From Smittium mucronatum (lineage: Eukaryota > Kickxellomycota > Harpellomycetes > Harpellales > Legeriomycetaceae), in NCBI GenBank assembly GCA_001953115.1, contig LSSL01000429.1:35227-99226 (forward strand): 64,000 nt of DNA, in the 5' to 3' direction. Both the position numbers and the translations under genes were made by a program. Below the pieces are notes generated by a model. It ran no database searches. It was not told the origin of the DNA and was given only the letters and a program-made list of their open reading frames with translations. Positions 39,172 to 53,400 of this stretch are shown in pieces (positions within the stretch are counted from its first letter, which is position 1; each line of letters starts with the position of its first letter).

Positions 39172-41330
39172 ATACAAAGCTGATAATTTAATCCCATTAG
39201 ATTTTTTTATTTTTTTTATTTTTTATTCTCTCTATGATAACGGGTAACTAACATATCTTTTTTTAATTTTTGTTACATATTTTGAAAAAATTAATAAGAT
39301 CGATTTGGAGATGAAAAAAAAATATTTAAACATTTCTATATATTCAAATTTTTTTTTTTGCTAAACCTGAATTTAACTTTACTTCTAATTTATTAACATT
39401 ACTTTTTTTCCCCTTTACCAAATCTGGAGTCCATATTTTCAAACAAAAATCTCACATTTCAGTTTCAAAATTTTCCTTTTTTTTAACATTTTTTTTATTT
39501 ATCAGTTTACTAACATAAACTCGTCAACACATTCATCTTTATATAGTTTTGAAAAAACAATACATGTTTTGATTTTTTTATAATACAATTAATTATAAAA
39601 TGAAATTAAAATAGAAGAATGATCCAGCTCATATTTTCCCCATGATAAATATATTGAATATTTAAACCTAGAAGTTTTATATATACATATTCAGATATTT
39701 CACCTCAAATTTTTTTCAAAAAAAACAGTGATTTAGACTTGAGATTATTCTAAAAACCTTTGGAATTTTAGAAAATATTTAATACAAAATTTCAATAATT
39801 AAATATCCTTCTTGAACTAAAAATGGTGTTTTTTAGATAAAACATAGATTACTATATATAAAATTTCTTCTTTTTTTTAATATAACAGTGAAATATAAAG
39901 GCATATTTTTTGTATTTATTTTCGACATTTTATCGAATGGATTACTTTTATAATGGACTTTTAGAAAATTGGGAATTAAAATTGACTGCTAAAACTAACA
40001 TTTTTTATCCGAAAAAATTAAAAAAATGTTGATAACTTTTGGGTTAGGTAATAAATTTATTAATATTTCTGTGATTATAAATTTTTTAGAACTTATTAAT
40101 TCGAAAAAAATCATTTTTTTAAATCATTTTTTTAATTTTTTTTTTCTGAATAAAGTGATCATTTTTATATAATTGCAAATTTTTTATTAATCTGTAGTTC
40201 TGTGAAATTTCACAATAAAAAAATATCGGTTGTATTAGAGTTCAATATTATTATCATTATTTTATATTTGAAGCTAATTTTGCTAATCTATATAAGTTCT
40301 TTTTTAAAATATTTATTTTTTAATTTTATGACTAATATTTATCATCGGTCAAAAGATTTTTTTTATTTAGCTTCCTAGATTTTGAAAAGTTTTTTTACAA
40401 GGTTTTCTCAAGAAAATATATAGCCAGGGTTACAATGACTGTTTGTATTATTCAGAGTAAAAATTGTTAATAAATAATTATTAATATTTCTCTATTAAAA
40501 TGATTTAATTTCCCATATCCAAAAATTATTTACATAAAAACCAGTTGATTGTAACTGTAAATTTTTCAAAACTTATATCGGGAATTTATTTTAATTTTAA
40601 TATTTATTGTGTGAAAAACCCGTAAAATACGCCTCTAAAAATTATCTCATAGATTAATTACTTTTTTTATGCTCGTGAGATTTATTAGTTTGGTTTTTCT
40701 GATCAATCATAGTAATATTTTCTCTGATTTCACACTAAAAAAAAAACTTATTTTTAATTTTTTATTAAAATTTATGTTAATAATTATGAGTTAATTTAAA
40801 AACCACCATATTTTATAGGATTTATTTTATGAATAAAACATAGAAAGAGTTAAAATTAAAGAAAAATAAATAATTTATAATTTCTATGATATTAAATTAC
40901 AAAGAGTGATTGTAATATATAATTAATATGTGACCTTGAACATGGGAGAAATAATGCGAAATAATTATTCCACCCAGCGGCGCGTTTTAATTAATTTAAT
41001 TTTAATCATTTTACGTAAATAATCAGGAATATTTATTAGTAGTGATTATTGGGTTTTTACACTAAGAGATTATACTATTTACCAATAATCACCAACTAGA
41101 AACAATACAGGTGAACAGGAATGAAAGAAGCAGGGAAAAAATAAATCACTCTAACAATACATATATATATATATATATATATATTAATAATCTAAATTAA
41201 ATTAAATACAAATAAAAATAGGAACATACAGTAACTTTATAGTCGAGTATGTGCGAATTAATGAAATAGTTGTTACTAATTGCGATTTAGATTATATTAA
41301 AAATTTATATTATTTGCATATTTGTCATGT
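39172..41330. other. AT-rich desert upstream of the tRNA gene
   Basis: No gene recognised. A (AT)12 microsatellite sits at 41,161-41,184, just before the tRNA. Confidence 0.65.
41161..41184. repeat. (AT)n microsatellite
   Basis: Twelve uninterrupted AT units are visible. Confidence 0.9.
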
Positions 41331-41403
41331 GGTCGCGTGGCCTAATGGATAAGGCGTCAGACTTCGGATCTGAAGATTGTGGGTTCGAGTCCCACCGTGA
41401 TCG
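41331..41403 (+). tRNA. tRNA-Arg (anticodon UCG)
   Basis: The 73-nt sequence folds as a complete cloverleaf. The acceptor GGTCGCG pairs with CGTGATC (with G-U pairs), followed by discriminator G. The D-arm is GCC-TAATGGATAA-GGC. The anticodon stem TCAGA/TCTGA encloses loop CTTCGGA with anticodon TCG at 41,364-41,366. The T-arm is GTGGG-TTCGAGT-CCCAC. There is no intron and CCA is not encoded, as in eukaryotic nuclear tRNA genes. It should read CGA codons. It stands alone in the AT desert. Confidence 0.96.
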
Positions 41404-41413
41404 TAACTTAAAA

Positions 41414-41418
41414 TTTTT
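41414..41418 (+). terminator. RNA polymerase III terminator of tRNA-Arg
   Basis: TTTTT lies 10 nt after the discriminator base, the expected type and distance for a Pol III stop. In this AT-rich setting such runs are common. Confidence 0.6.
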
Positions 41419-44400
41419 AGAAAAATAAATTTATCTATTCTTAATTTTACGATAGGCTGGTATATATTATAGAAATATACTTGGTATCAAGGCAACTAGT
41501 TTCGTGATATTATAAATAATTTAACATATTTGAATCTTTTTTCAGCGAATATAAATTTTTCATTTTCTCTCATTACACAAGTTTATTTTTGAGGCATAAT
41601 CGTGTACTATCAGTTGTCTAAAAGTAGGTTAGATGTGAATAATTATATATTCAAGTCACTGATATTATTGAGTAAAGGGTTTTCTCATTTTTATTTTACA
41701 TATAAAATTTTCAATAAATAGATTCCAAATCTAAAGGGTAAATTTTAAATTTTTTCTTTAAAATTATATGCTATTTTCCATTTTAAATAATAACAAACAA
41801 TTCTAATTTATAAATTTAAATACTTTTGAACTAGATAAATTTTATTGTGAAATAAAATTTAATTGCCAATTTCAATTCTAATTGTATTTCAGTTTAATTT
41901 AAGCTTCTAAATACACTTTTAACCAAAATATATATCATTAAGATATTAAAAATTAAGTACAAAATGCTTTTACTTTTTCTATATTTAAAAAAAAAAAAAG
42001 CAAAATTAAAGCAATTTATACGATAATAAATGTAGTTATCAGATAAAAATAATTTGAAAACTTAGTCAAAAAATCATATTTCAGAATAAATCTTGACTTT
42101 TAGCTTGTATTTCAAACTTATATGATTTCCAAATCGGATCCTCTATTAATTTTTTAATTTTTGGATATTACGAGCAAATGTTATCTGAAATGTGCTGTAA
42201 TAGTTAGTTGTATCACCAAAAATAAAGAAATAAAATAAAAATTGTTATAAATTTTATATATAATATTACAATGAATAATTTATGGATTCAAAAAGTATCT
42301 ATGCAGATTTTTTAGCACAAAAAATCGAATTTCCATAAAAAAATTTATGTTGAAAAGATGATAAATTATTTATTTAAAAAATAAATTTTAATAATCAAAA
42401 AACGCCAAACACATAATATAAATCGATTTTTATAAATTTTTTATAATTATTTTTTTAAATAGATATTTAACTTTTTTTTTGGAAAATAGCTAATTTAGAA
42501 ATTAAGCTAAATATATAAAAATACAATGGAGGTTTAATTTGATGGATAGCTTTATATTTATAAATTAAAATAATAAATTATTTATATAACTTATTTTGAT
42601 ATGTACTGCAATAGTTATTTGGTTATTTTTAATGGTAAAAAGTAAATATAAAATTTTATTTTATTTTATAATTTTTTCAACGTTTTTATTTCTTCTACCA
42701 CTTTAGAATTATATAGTCTAGTTCGACATAATTTATAATTAAAAGTTTGGGAATGAAATAATTTCGTTATAAAAAATTCAAAAAATAAGAACGAAAATAT
42801 AATTTTAATAATAATATTTGTTTAATAAGCTCGGTTTTTCAATTTAATAAAAAAAAAAAATTAAGGCATTCAATTTTTATTGAGTATGGAATTGAATATA
42901 CTAATATCAAATATTGCTTTAAAAGTATCAGTTTAACAATAAAAACAGTTGAAAAAGATTTGAAATTTTATGAAGATAATATAAATTTCAAAAAAGTGAA
43001 TTTACCCAATTGTGAATTAACTTATAAAATATTTAAATAAAAATTCATACCAAATTAGGGGGAAAATTTATTATAGGAAGCATAAAATGACAAAAATAGA
43101 TTATTGTATGTTTTTTACGACATAAAAAAAAATCATTTATTTTCAATTAGCGGTTTTCAATATTTAAATATACTTATAAATTTATTCAGATTTTTTTTTT
43201 TTAGGTTCTATTTATTATTTATTTTTAATTAATTTCATAGAAAAATTTCGTTTTTAGATAAAATTTTAAATTTCGAATGTTCAAATTTATTCTAAGATTA
43301 TTTTTGATCAAAAAAACTCCATTCTATTTAATAATTTTCAAAAAATATATTCTCTAATAAATATGTCTAGATTTACAAGAATCGCAAGATAGAGGTTTTA
43401 AAAAGAATTAATTAAATTATAGAATGTATAGTTTATTTTCCATTGATATATAAAATTACATTTATTTTCTTTCAAAGCTCACGATTAATAATAACCTAAC
43501 TTTTCTGGAAAGGAATTTAATATCAAAATCTAGTCATATTAGTGAACTTAAAATTTAACTGAAATTCAAGAAACATCTCAAATTTATAAATCCCCTAACA
43601 TATGCAGATAAAAAAATTAAAAATTGAAAATAAGGACTATATTCTGTTTTTTTTTAAACCTTGTATTAGGTGCACTAATGTGGCTAGATGAACCAAAAAA
43701 CCGCTTTTTTTCTATCAAAAAAAGCCATTTTAAAATAAGATAATATAAATAGAGTAACTGATTATATCAAGAAAAATTTAAGTGAGACTGAATTAAATTA
43801 CCAAATGATGTCTAACACTATATAAAAATTTTCTTAAAATTTTTCATTGAAATTAATACAAAAATATTAACCTTGACCAAAAGATAATTTTAATTAAAAA
43901 TTCAATTAATGTATAATTTTTTAAAACCGAATTACCAGTGCTGTGATATCTATACCAGATAAAATATAGTTCAATATACTTCTAAAAATTGAAATATTAA
44001 ACCAATAAAATTTAGCGTATAATCTTACTAAATGCATAAAGTTGTTCCAATTTTAGGTGAATAAAAACTGTATTTATTTATAAGTTAAGTGAAAAATACA
44101 ATTATATATAAATAATTAACAAAAGAATTATTTTTATTTTTATTAATACAAAAATTGAAAAAACACGCATATTTAAGTTAAAATTTAATTATTATTGTTT
44201 AAAAAATCAATTTAAATAAAAATTGCTTTTAAATTTAGAAAAAACATGCAAAAAAATATTTAATAAGTTATTTAATGTAATATATTACAATTTATTATTA
44301 AATATCATCAAATATAAATAATTTATAAAGCTTTTTTTAATTTTTTAAAAATTATTATAAAAAAAATCAAACTTTTATTTTTATGCAACAAAAATACAAC

Positions 44401-47400
44401 ATTGATTCTAAGAATTGCTGATTTAAGCTTATTGCTTATTTTTGTTTAATTTTTTAAAAAAATCTAACACTAAAAATATCAATTGGCTTATAAATCTTTT
44501 CTATTTTTAAATCCTAGTGTAAAAACATTAAAATATTTTATAAAGATAATAGATACAAACATTTTAACTTTTGTAAAAAGTTAACAGATAAAATCGGAAA
44601 ATTAATTAATTAATTTACAATCAGATTAAATAAATATAAATAATTATTTTTTTCGAAATTCAAAACAAAATTTTTGAGCCAAATTAAGAGAAAATATTCA
44701 ATTTATATAAATATTAGCAAATTTGAAATCAAAGAAAGCAAGAATTTGCTTCTAGTTTTTATCTATAAATAAATAATATAGTTAAACTAAGTTTTTAAAA
44801 CCCCTATATTTGATATTGCTCATGTAAAGTTAACCTTAATAATATTAGTATTTTTTTTTCCTAATCAGGCAGATAAGCATAATTAAATTCTTAATAGATA
44901 TAATAACTTTTTTATTATTACAAAAATATACATAAATAATTTATCAATTCATCCTTCTTGTAATTAAAATATTAATTTTTGTGTAGTATTCCTTTAAATT
45001 TTTGTAAATTTAAATAGATAATAACCTAATTTCTCTTTTTCTATCAAGTTATATAATTTTTTTACTCAATCTAGTTTATATTATAACAATTTTACCTTGT
45101 TTTGTTTTGTTTTGTTTAATTTCACACATAAATTAACGATTTAATTTTATAAGAAAATATTATTCGATATAATATGTTTTGTTAATATATATCGAATTTT
45201 ACTGGAATAAAAAATTCATATTTATAAATTTTATTCTAATGTTGATTTTAAATTTTTTCAAATTATTATTGTAACTTTTCTAGTTTATTATAGTGAAAAA
45301 GGTCTGTTTCAATATAAATACAAAAATATTTTCACCGTATCAGTAACTCAAAAAAGAAATTTTTGAATCTCAACTTCAACTAGAATTATAATAAATAGAA
45401 TTTTTTTTCTTTACATTATTACAAAATTTAAAATAAAGCTCCATAATATATTTTTTGCCAGTTATTATTTATTTTAATCTATTATTTAAATAATTAAATT
45501 TTTAATAAAAATTAGTAATATAAATTTCATTGTAATATATTTTTTTAGGGATTAAGCGAAAAAATTCAAAATAAATCGGCAGTTATGTATTTCAGTGAAT
45601 GGAAAAAATTTTGCAAAAAAATTAATTAATATAATTAATTATCCAAAAGATTCCAACGTGCTTTTAATTTTCTTTTTTTATTAGGCTATGATGTTTTAAT
45701 TAAAAACAAAGATATAAATTTTGGTAAGAATTAGAAAATATTGAAGTTAAATTTGAGAACGGAAATTGTCATATATATAAGTCTAATACTTTTCTAATTT
45801 GAAAATAAAGCCAAATTTTTTTTTAAATTTATTAGGCATTTAAAAAATTTAATTGAATAATCTAATTTTCTATTAGCAAAATTCTGAAAATGTATTGGAC
45901 TTAGTTTGATTCTTCAATTTTATCGGGTTTTTTATAAATGATTTTTGTTATAGACTATTTTTTAGATATTAAATAAAAAAGTCTTGAAAACCAACCTCCT
46001 ATTTATCGCAGGTTTTATTTAATTGACACATTATATCCTAATTAAAAAGAAAATTCAAATATCTTTGAAATTTTTTGGATAGTCGATTAGATTAACTTAA
46101 AAACTTGAATTTAAATTAGTCGAAATTGCTGAATATACAACCCCATCAATTTATGTTGAAATTTTTTGCTATAAGTTTAATGTTAACTATTTTCACTTAT
46201 TCCCTTAATTTTTTTTAGATCACGATTTATGCCATCTAATTTTAATTAAAATTTTGAAATTTTGAAAATGTTAGGGATAGGAAAAAGGATTTTCATAATT
46301 ATTTGATTCCTGATTTAATTATATAGAATTTTTTCGGGGAGGGGTGCTTAATCATTATAAATCAAAATGAAAAAAATATATTAAGTTTTCCAACTTTTAA
46401 CAGAATTTCTTATGAAAAATTTTCTTATTCATATCTCTATTTTTTTCAGGATTTTTAAAATAGTCATTCTATTTTGAAAAGGAATCAAATTTAATTTTCA
46501 AGTAAACAAAATTCAACAATAAATAATATAATATCATTTTTTAAAGAATGCAGATAACGTACTATTTTGCAGAAAATCGGTTTAATTATTTAAATAATAA
46601 TTTATAAAGACCTAAAAACTCTATTTTTTATTGTGTAATTTAAAAATAGAGCTTATTATTTTCATAAAATGCAGGATAAACTAAGATTTTAAATCAAATT
46701 TCTTTTATATAAGATTAATATCTAATAAAAAACATGGGGCATAAAACTTAAAACTTTAAAATTACGGCTAATTATTAATAAATTAGAATTCATCTTGAAA
46801 ATTATTATGTGTTACGAAATTTATTCTGTTTTATTTCTCAATTTAATGAATATATACACATTCATAATATCATAAACACGAATATTTTTTTTTCAGAAAA
46901 TAAGGATTTTCTGGACATGAATGAATTAAATACCCAAATGAAAAAATATTAACCTTTTATGGTTATATTTTCTTTAAAATATGGTTACAATGATTTATAT
47001 TACAACAAATTAACTAAATATGAAACCTTCGGATATTAACCAAATAAAAAGTGTCAATTTTTCTAAATATATATAATCCTCTAATTAGAAATTAAAAAAT
47101 CTTTATTTTTATTTCATGGCCAGGATATTTCCCTAGCTCATTTTTTTTATCGATTATTAAAATGAGAATTTTTTTCAAGGAATAATGAGTATTAAAAAAA
47201 TTTAAAAACTTAAATATCAAAAATTAGTAATCTAGCTTGTATATAAAGTTATTCTGAACATTAAATATAATATTAAACATAAATGACGTCAACTTTTTTC
47301 AAACAGCTCTTAATTAATAGATATTATTGATAACCTGGTATTAATTTATAGTTTCATTGCTATTTCTGATTTAAGAAAACTAGCCGATCTTCAGCTGAAA

Positions 47401-50400
47401 AATAATCTTATACTAAATTTTAGATAATCTGAACAGTTAAAAAAAATGATTATTTTCAATTAAGTTGCTTTTCTAAAAATGATAAAGGTTTTATAAAAAA
47501 AAATTACATTATAAATTGTTAAGATATAATGATAATCTACTAGATATAATGCTGAATAAACTTTTAGATAAATTTTCTGTTTTATATATACAAATAGACT
47601 TTTTATTTGTATAATGCGCATCATAATAAAGCTACCTAATTAAGATAAAAATATATTTAAAAATACCAAGAATTTTCAGCATAATATCTACAATTTATAA
47701 GTATAAATTTTAGATCAAAATGAAATCTTATTGATGTGCATAATTTTTTAAACTTTAAATAAAAAAAATATATGTGTAAGAAATAAAGATTTTCAGAATT
47801 ATTAAAAGCATGTAAACATTATACGAAAAAAAAAAATTTGAACTAAAATGTACTTTTTTAAAAAAAAACCTATAAGTAAACATAACATTGATAATCATTT
47901 AACTATGTATAATGAAATCTCTTTAATAAATCATAATTTTTACTTTTTTCTGATTTCCAATTATTTTATTCATACAAAACTAAAAGGAAAACAAACTAAT
48001 AAAAATTTTAAAAAATATGTGAAATGTTTCCAATTATTTAAATAAATATGAATTTTGAGCTAGTATCTCCAAAAATATGCGGCAAGTGATTTTAATAAAT
48101 AATAATATACTTAATAGGAAACTAATTTCTATAAGTATTCAATAGTTATATAAATAGCTGAAAATAAAATTTCAAATTTTGATGGTTTCAGAAAGTAAAT
48201 ATAATTTGATAATTTCTATGATTAAACTTAAAATTTTTTTAAAAAAGGTTAATATTACATTTTATAAAAAAAGTTTCATATTGATAAATATAAGTTTATT
48301 TAAATTAAAAATTTATATCGAGATTCATCAATATTTATCTATAATATGAAAATAATAAAAATAAAATCGACAGTTTAGTATAAATTCTATATATTATTAT
48401 AATCAGCAGATTACAAAAATGAATTACTATTGATTAATTTTTTTTTTTTTTATGCACCCGCTTCGATTATAAAAAACCGCATTTATTGAACTAAAATAAC
48501 TTATTGTGATTATTTCCTAATAATTATTTTTTAAAAAAACTTTCCGTTAAAAAAGTGGCTTTTATAACTAATAAAACGAGTCCGCAAAACAAATAAAGTA
48601 AATATAACTTCTTGTTATAAATTTATCGATTATGAAAATTCGATCTATTTATTGATATAATATTTTTTTTAGAAATTTGAGCCCTATTTAATGTGATTTT
48701 TATTGGTGATTTTAAGCCAATGTGTCTATGAAGCGATTTTTTATCGAAAAGTTAAAATTAAGATATGGTTTTTAGAATGAAATAGCTTTGTTAATATTAA
48801 ACAATATATATATGGTAAGCTTGAGCTATTTTATTTTTTTAAAAATAAATTCAAAATGAAGTATATCAATTAAAAGATATTGGGTTTAAGTTCATTTATA
48901 ATCTTTAAAAAAATCAGAAGTTATCAAATCTATGATATAATTATTATTTTATAGATTATTCATTGTGTTAACCATGTTTATGATTTAAATTAGAAATTTA
49001 ATTTTTTATATAACAGTAACAAATAAAATTCTAAATTAACTAAATATTAATTAGATGTAAAAAAAAATAAAATGCCTTATACAGATAGATATATTCATAT
49101 CGAAAAAAAATTAATTTTTTTTATGAATTTATGAATTCATTAATCAGCTTATATTATTCGCAAGCTAAATAAGTTTTGAAATTATATTTTATAAAAATAT
49201 CCAAATTATGCTGATTAATGAATTAATAAACGAATTTAATAATTATTTGAAACTAATTAAAATTTATTTTTTTAGATGACTGGCTTTTTCTATTTTGTTA
49301 TAATTTTCTGATACTCTACTAAAACGTCACTCAAAAAATTAAATCACACTCATATGGGAATCAATTTTCTAAAAATTTATCGGATCAACACACACATGAA
49401 AAATATAAATATACATATATATTAAGCTTTGAAAATTAAATAATAGCCATAGATTAAATTTAGTTGAAGTCAAAATTAGGAAAAAAAACTAAAAATAATC
49501 TAAATCACAATTTTTTTCCAAAAACTATTTATACACATGTTTTATAATAGTATATCGGTGAAAGCAGCTGTGTAAAGCATATTAAATTTATTAAGGTTTT
49601 CCTATCTTAATTTTAAATAAAACATGAAAAATCTTTAACTCAATCATTGTGTGCCTTTGAAAAAACAATTTGTGTTTCTTGTGAGTTTAAATCCCTAAAA
49701 TAAAAAAATTATAAAAAAACTTCATATTTTTATGCAATTCAGTATTAGTAATTGGTAAAATTTGTGTGAGGAATAACCCTAATAAAGTTCCTGATATAAA
49801 AATTCTTGTTATTGAATATTAATAATAAATAAATAAATAAAAATTATATATAAAAAATAAAACAAGCCAAATAAATTCATTATTGTTTTTTTTTATCGTT
49901 TGAAAATATTTAAAGTACAGTTGACTTTTGTTATAAAAATATTTATATACTACTTTTTTTTTATGATAAATTTCCAATAAAACCTCTCAATTTAAAAAGT
50001 CTAAATTTAGTAAAAGGTATAGCTCAATTAAGAGTAAATAATTATGATTTTTTATTTTATTTTTTTTATAAAATTGATCAAATCCCTTATCTTTGCCACT
50101 GAATAGGTAGAATATGTTCGTTTAATTTTTTGATGTAAATCTTTAAGCCTAAATCTTCAAAAAAAAAAAAAAAAACTTTGCAACTATCTATATTAGATAA
50201 TTCACAATAAATTATTAGAAAAAAATTATTACTGATATTTTAGATGTACTTGAAATGTTTTAAAAGATTGATTATTTTATTATCTGTACTTTTATGTGTG
50301 CAAGCCGATATACTTCCATAATTAGGAATGAGAAATAGTTGAATTAAATTTTTAAATTTTTTCTTTTATTTTTTATAAGTCACCTCATATTTAAATTGAA

Positions 50401-53400
50401 AAAAACCTTTGAGCTAAAATAAAATTATCGTTTTTAATCACTAAAAATTTTATCTACCAAATTTCGAAAAAATTTATTCAAATACAAAAAAATCAAATTT
50501 CAATTATGCACTAGGAATTTAAATTCAAAAAAAGTGAAAATAAATTGACAAAAAGTGCAATTAATTCTGAATTAAGAATTTTAAATTCATGAAAAGTGAG
50601 ATTCAATTCGAAAAATGTGTGTTTTATTTCGGAATAATAAATTAATAATTAAAAAAATATGAATTTAAATCGGTGTTACATTTATGCGTAAAGTTAAAAT
50701 AATCATCTATATTAATATAAAAACAGCAAATATCTACTCTTCATATATTTTAAATGCTATGAAACTCATCTTGATAAAAATTATAAACTTTTTTTCTAAA
50801 TCACTAAATATTATCCAAAATAGATCTTGTATAATGTTAAACATGCCTAATTACTATAAATGAGAGAAAAAATATTAAAAAAAAGAGGATTTTTTCTTTC
50901 TCAAAAATATATCTACAAATATTAATATTTTAGTTATAATATTCTAAGTATTTTTTTTAGGTTATATGATAAATAAAAAATGCCAAAGTCAAAAATAAAA
51001 GCTTTGATATAATTATACTGTAAAAATCCGATTATTCTCAAAACTATTGTATATGTGTGGTTAGTTTGATGAAAAAATTTCAATTTAAAATGCCAAAAAG
51101 CTATACATAGTTGATTTTATAAGGGGTATATTTTTTTCTTTTAAAAAACATTCATTGAAAAATGATTATGTAAGCGAATGAAATTTTCGAAATTATAATC
51201 AATAAACCAATTACAATAAAAAATCCATAATTCAATATTTTAAAAATGATAGTTTAAATACCTTATGTAAAAAATTGGTTTAAGAGGTATCTTTTTAAAT
51301 AAAATAGTATTATGAATAATTAAAAACATAGAAAAAAATTATGTTCATGATATAACTTTTTTGCATAGATTAAAAATCAATTATTTTCAATACACCGACA
51401 ACTCTGTATTGAAAATTAAAAAAATTTTGTTTTTAATTAATTAAATATTTCATAATAAAAAGTAACTGTAATAAGTTAAATATTTCTGGAGATTATATTC
51501 CGAGATTTGATCTATAATGAATTTTAAAGTTAAAAGTGAACTCAAAACATACTGTAAATATAAATTTTCAAAAGTCTTTCTGATAAAAGTACTATATAGC
51601 TATTATAATTATCAGATAGTATTGTTGGAAACTAAAATAAAAGAAATACTGAGTATTAGATCTCTTAAAGCTACAAATAATTTTTTTATTAGTGCTTACC
51701 TTTTTCCCAATTTTAAATTACTTATTTTGAAATTATTGCACTTTTTTCGTATTTTTTTCTTACTTTATTTGAGAAAAATACACCGCGGCAGATTAAAATT
51801 TACTTTTATTGAATTAATTTTCACTATAACTAATTATAACATACTTTTTCTGAAATTTTCGACACTTTTTCCAAATTCTGCCGTGAAAAGGTGTAGTATT
51901 TTCATGATTTATATAGCATAGCATAGCATAATATAATTTAATTTATATTCATGAAAATATTATTGATTGGTTCCATTTTTCAATTATTTTGACTTAAAAA
52001 AAAAAAAAATCTTTAAACTAACTATTATTTTTATAAATAAAACTATTTATTCTTAAATTCACAACTGAAATAAAATTTTAATAATTAATCTTATTAATAT
52101 TTTAAGACAGGAATGCTTATAATTTTACCTAAAATTTAAAAATAAAAAATTTATTTTTTTCATATTTTTTTATACCGTTTTAGATTTTAGATATAATAAA
52201 ATAAGATTAAAATATCCAAAGTAATATAAATAATTTTTCATAAGGTAAAAAAATTTTATATTCTTTTTAATAATATTCTCTGTGTAAAAAATATGTTAAT
52301 TTGATATATATTTGATTCTTGAAAAATATTTCAAGTCTCAAAATAGTGGAATATAAAATTTTTCTGATTTAATATCCTAAACCTGCTCACTTCAATTAAA
52401 TTATTTTTCATAAAATCAATTAAAAATCTATAAACTCAAATGGTTTTTACAAAGATATGTGTAAATTGAGTTTATGTAGTATGAAAATATTGTTTGATTT
52501 ACCTGATTTTTCTGCTTACTAAGTTTTTGAGAAAATTAAATATAAAAATTTTTATTCTAATTTTGATATTACTAATATTTTAGAGTGAGAAAGATAATTG
52601 AATTATAATGAGATCAAAAATTTAAGTTCTGATTTTTTTAAAAAAATATATTACTTTTTTTTTGTCACTGAAAGCTTTTTAATTATAAATTTAAAAATTA
52701 AGCGGCCAATATTTTCGCGGATGATTTTTTTTATAAGAATTTTCGTAAGAAAATAGCATAATTCAAAAATATTTTCAGAAGTAAAAAAATGAGCTTTAAT
52801 TTTATAAATTAAAAAATATTCTTATTCAAATTTAGACTATTGATTAGAAGAATCGTGCTTAATTTCACGTAATAAAATATTGAATTCAAATAAAAAATTA
52901 TTGGGCAGTTTTTTTGTTTTTATGGGCAAATAAAACAATTTTGATCTTGAAGTTCTTTTGATAGAAATAAATTTCGACATAACGTATTATAAGAATCCTA
53001 AAATCGTTTATTTAGTAGCTATATGACCCTTTTAGGTCTTTTAAATCCATCTTTTAATCATAATCAGGATAATATACGAATTATATCCTGAAAAAAAATT
53101 TTGAATTTATTTTTGATCACAAGTTGAATATTTTGAAAAAATTGAATTAAATAAATGTATTAAAGGGGTACCGTATAACTGATTTTTAAGATTAAAATAA
53201 AATAAAATAATTTAAATTTAAATAATATTTTTTAGAACCTTTGATAAAATCTGACATATATATATATATATCAATAAAAATTTTCGATTGAGCAAATCTA
53301 TAAAAAAATATTATTTTTATGAAAATGATGTGATTTTATAAGCTATAATAACACAATTACTTAAATTAAAATTTGCCTTATTATACATAAAATTAATAAA

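Noticed and set aside
50514..50620. Loose tandem repeat with units ending AAAAGTG or a close variant
   Set aside because: Units vary in length and sequence too much to separate from AT-rich background without a computed alignment score.
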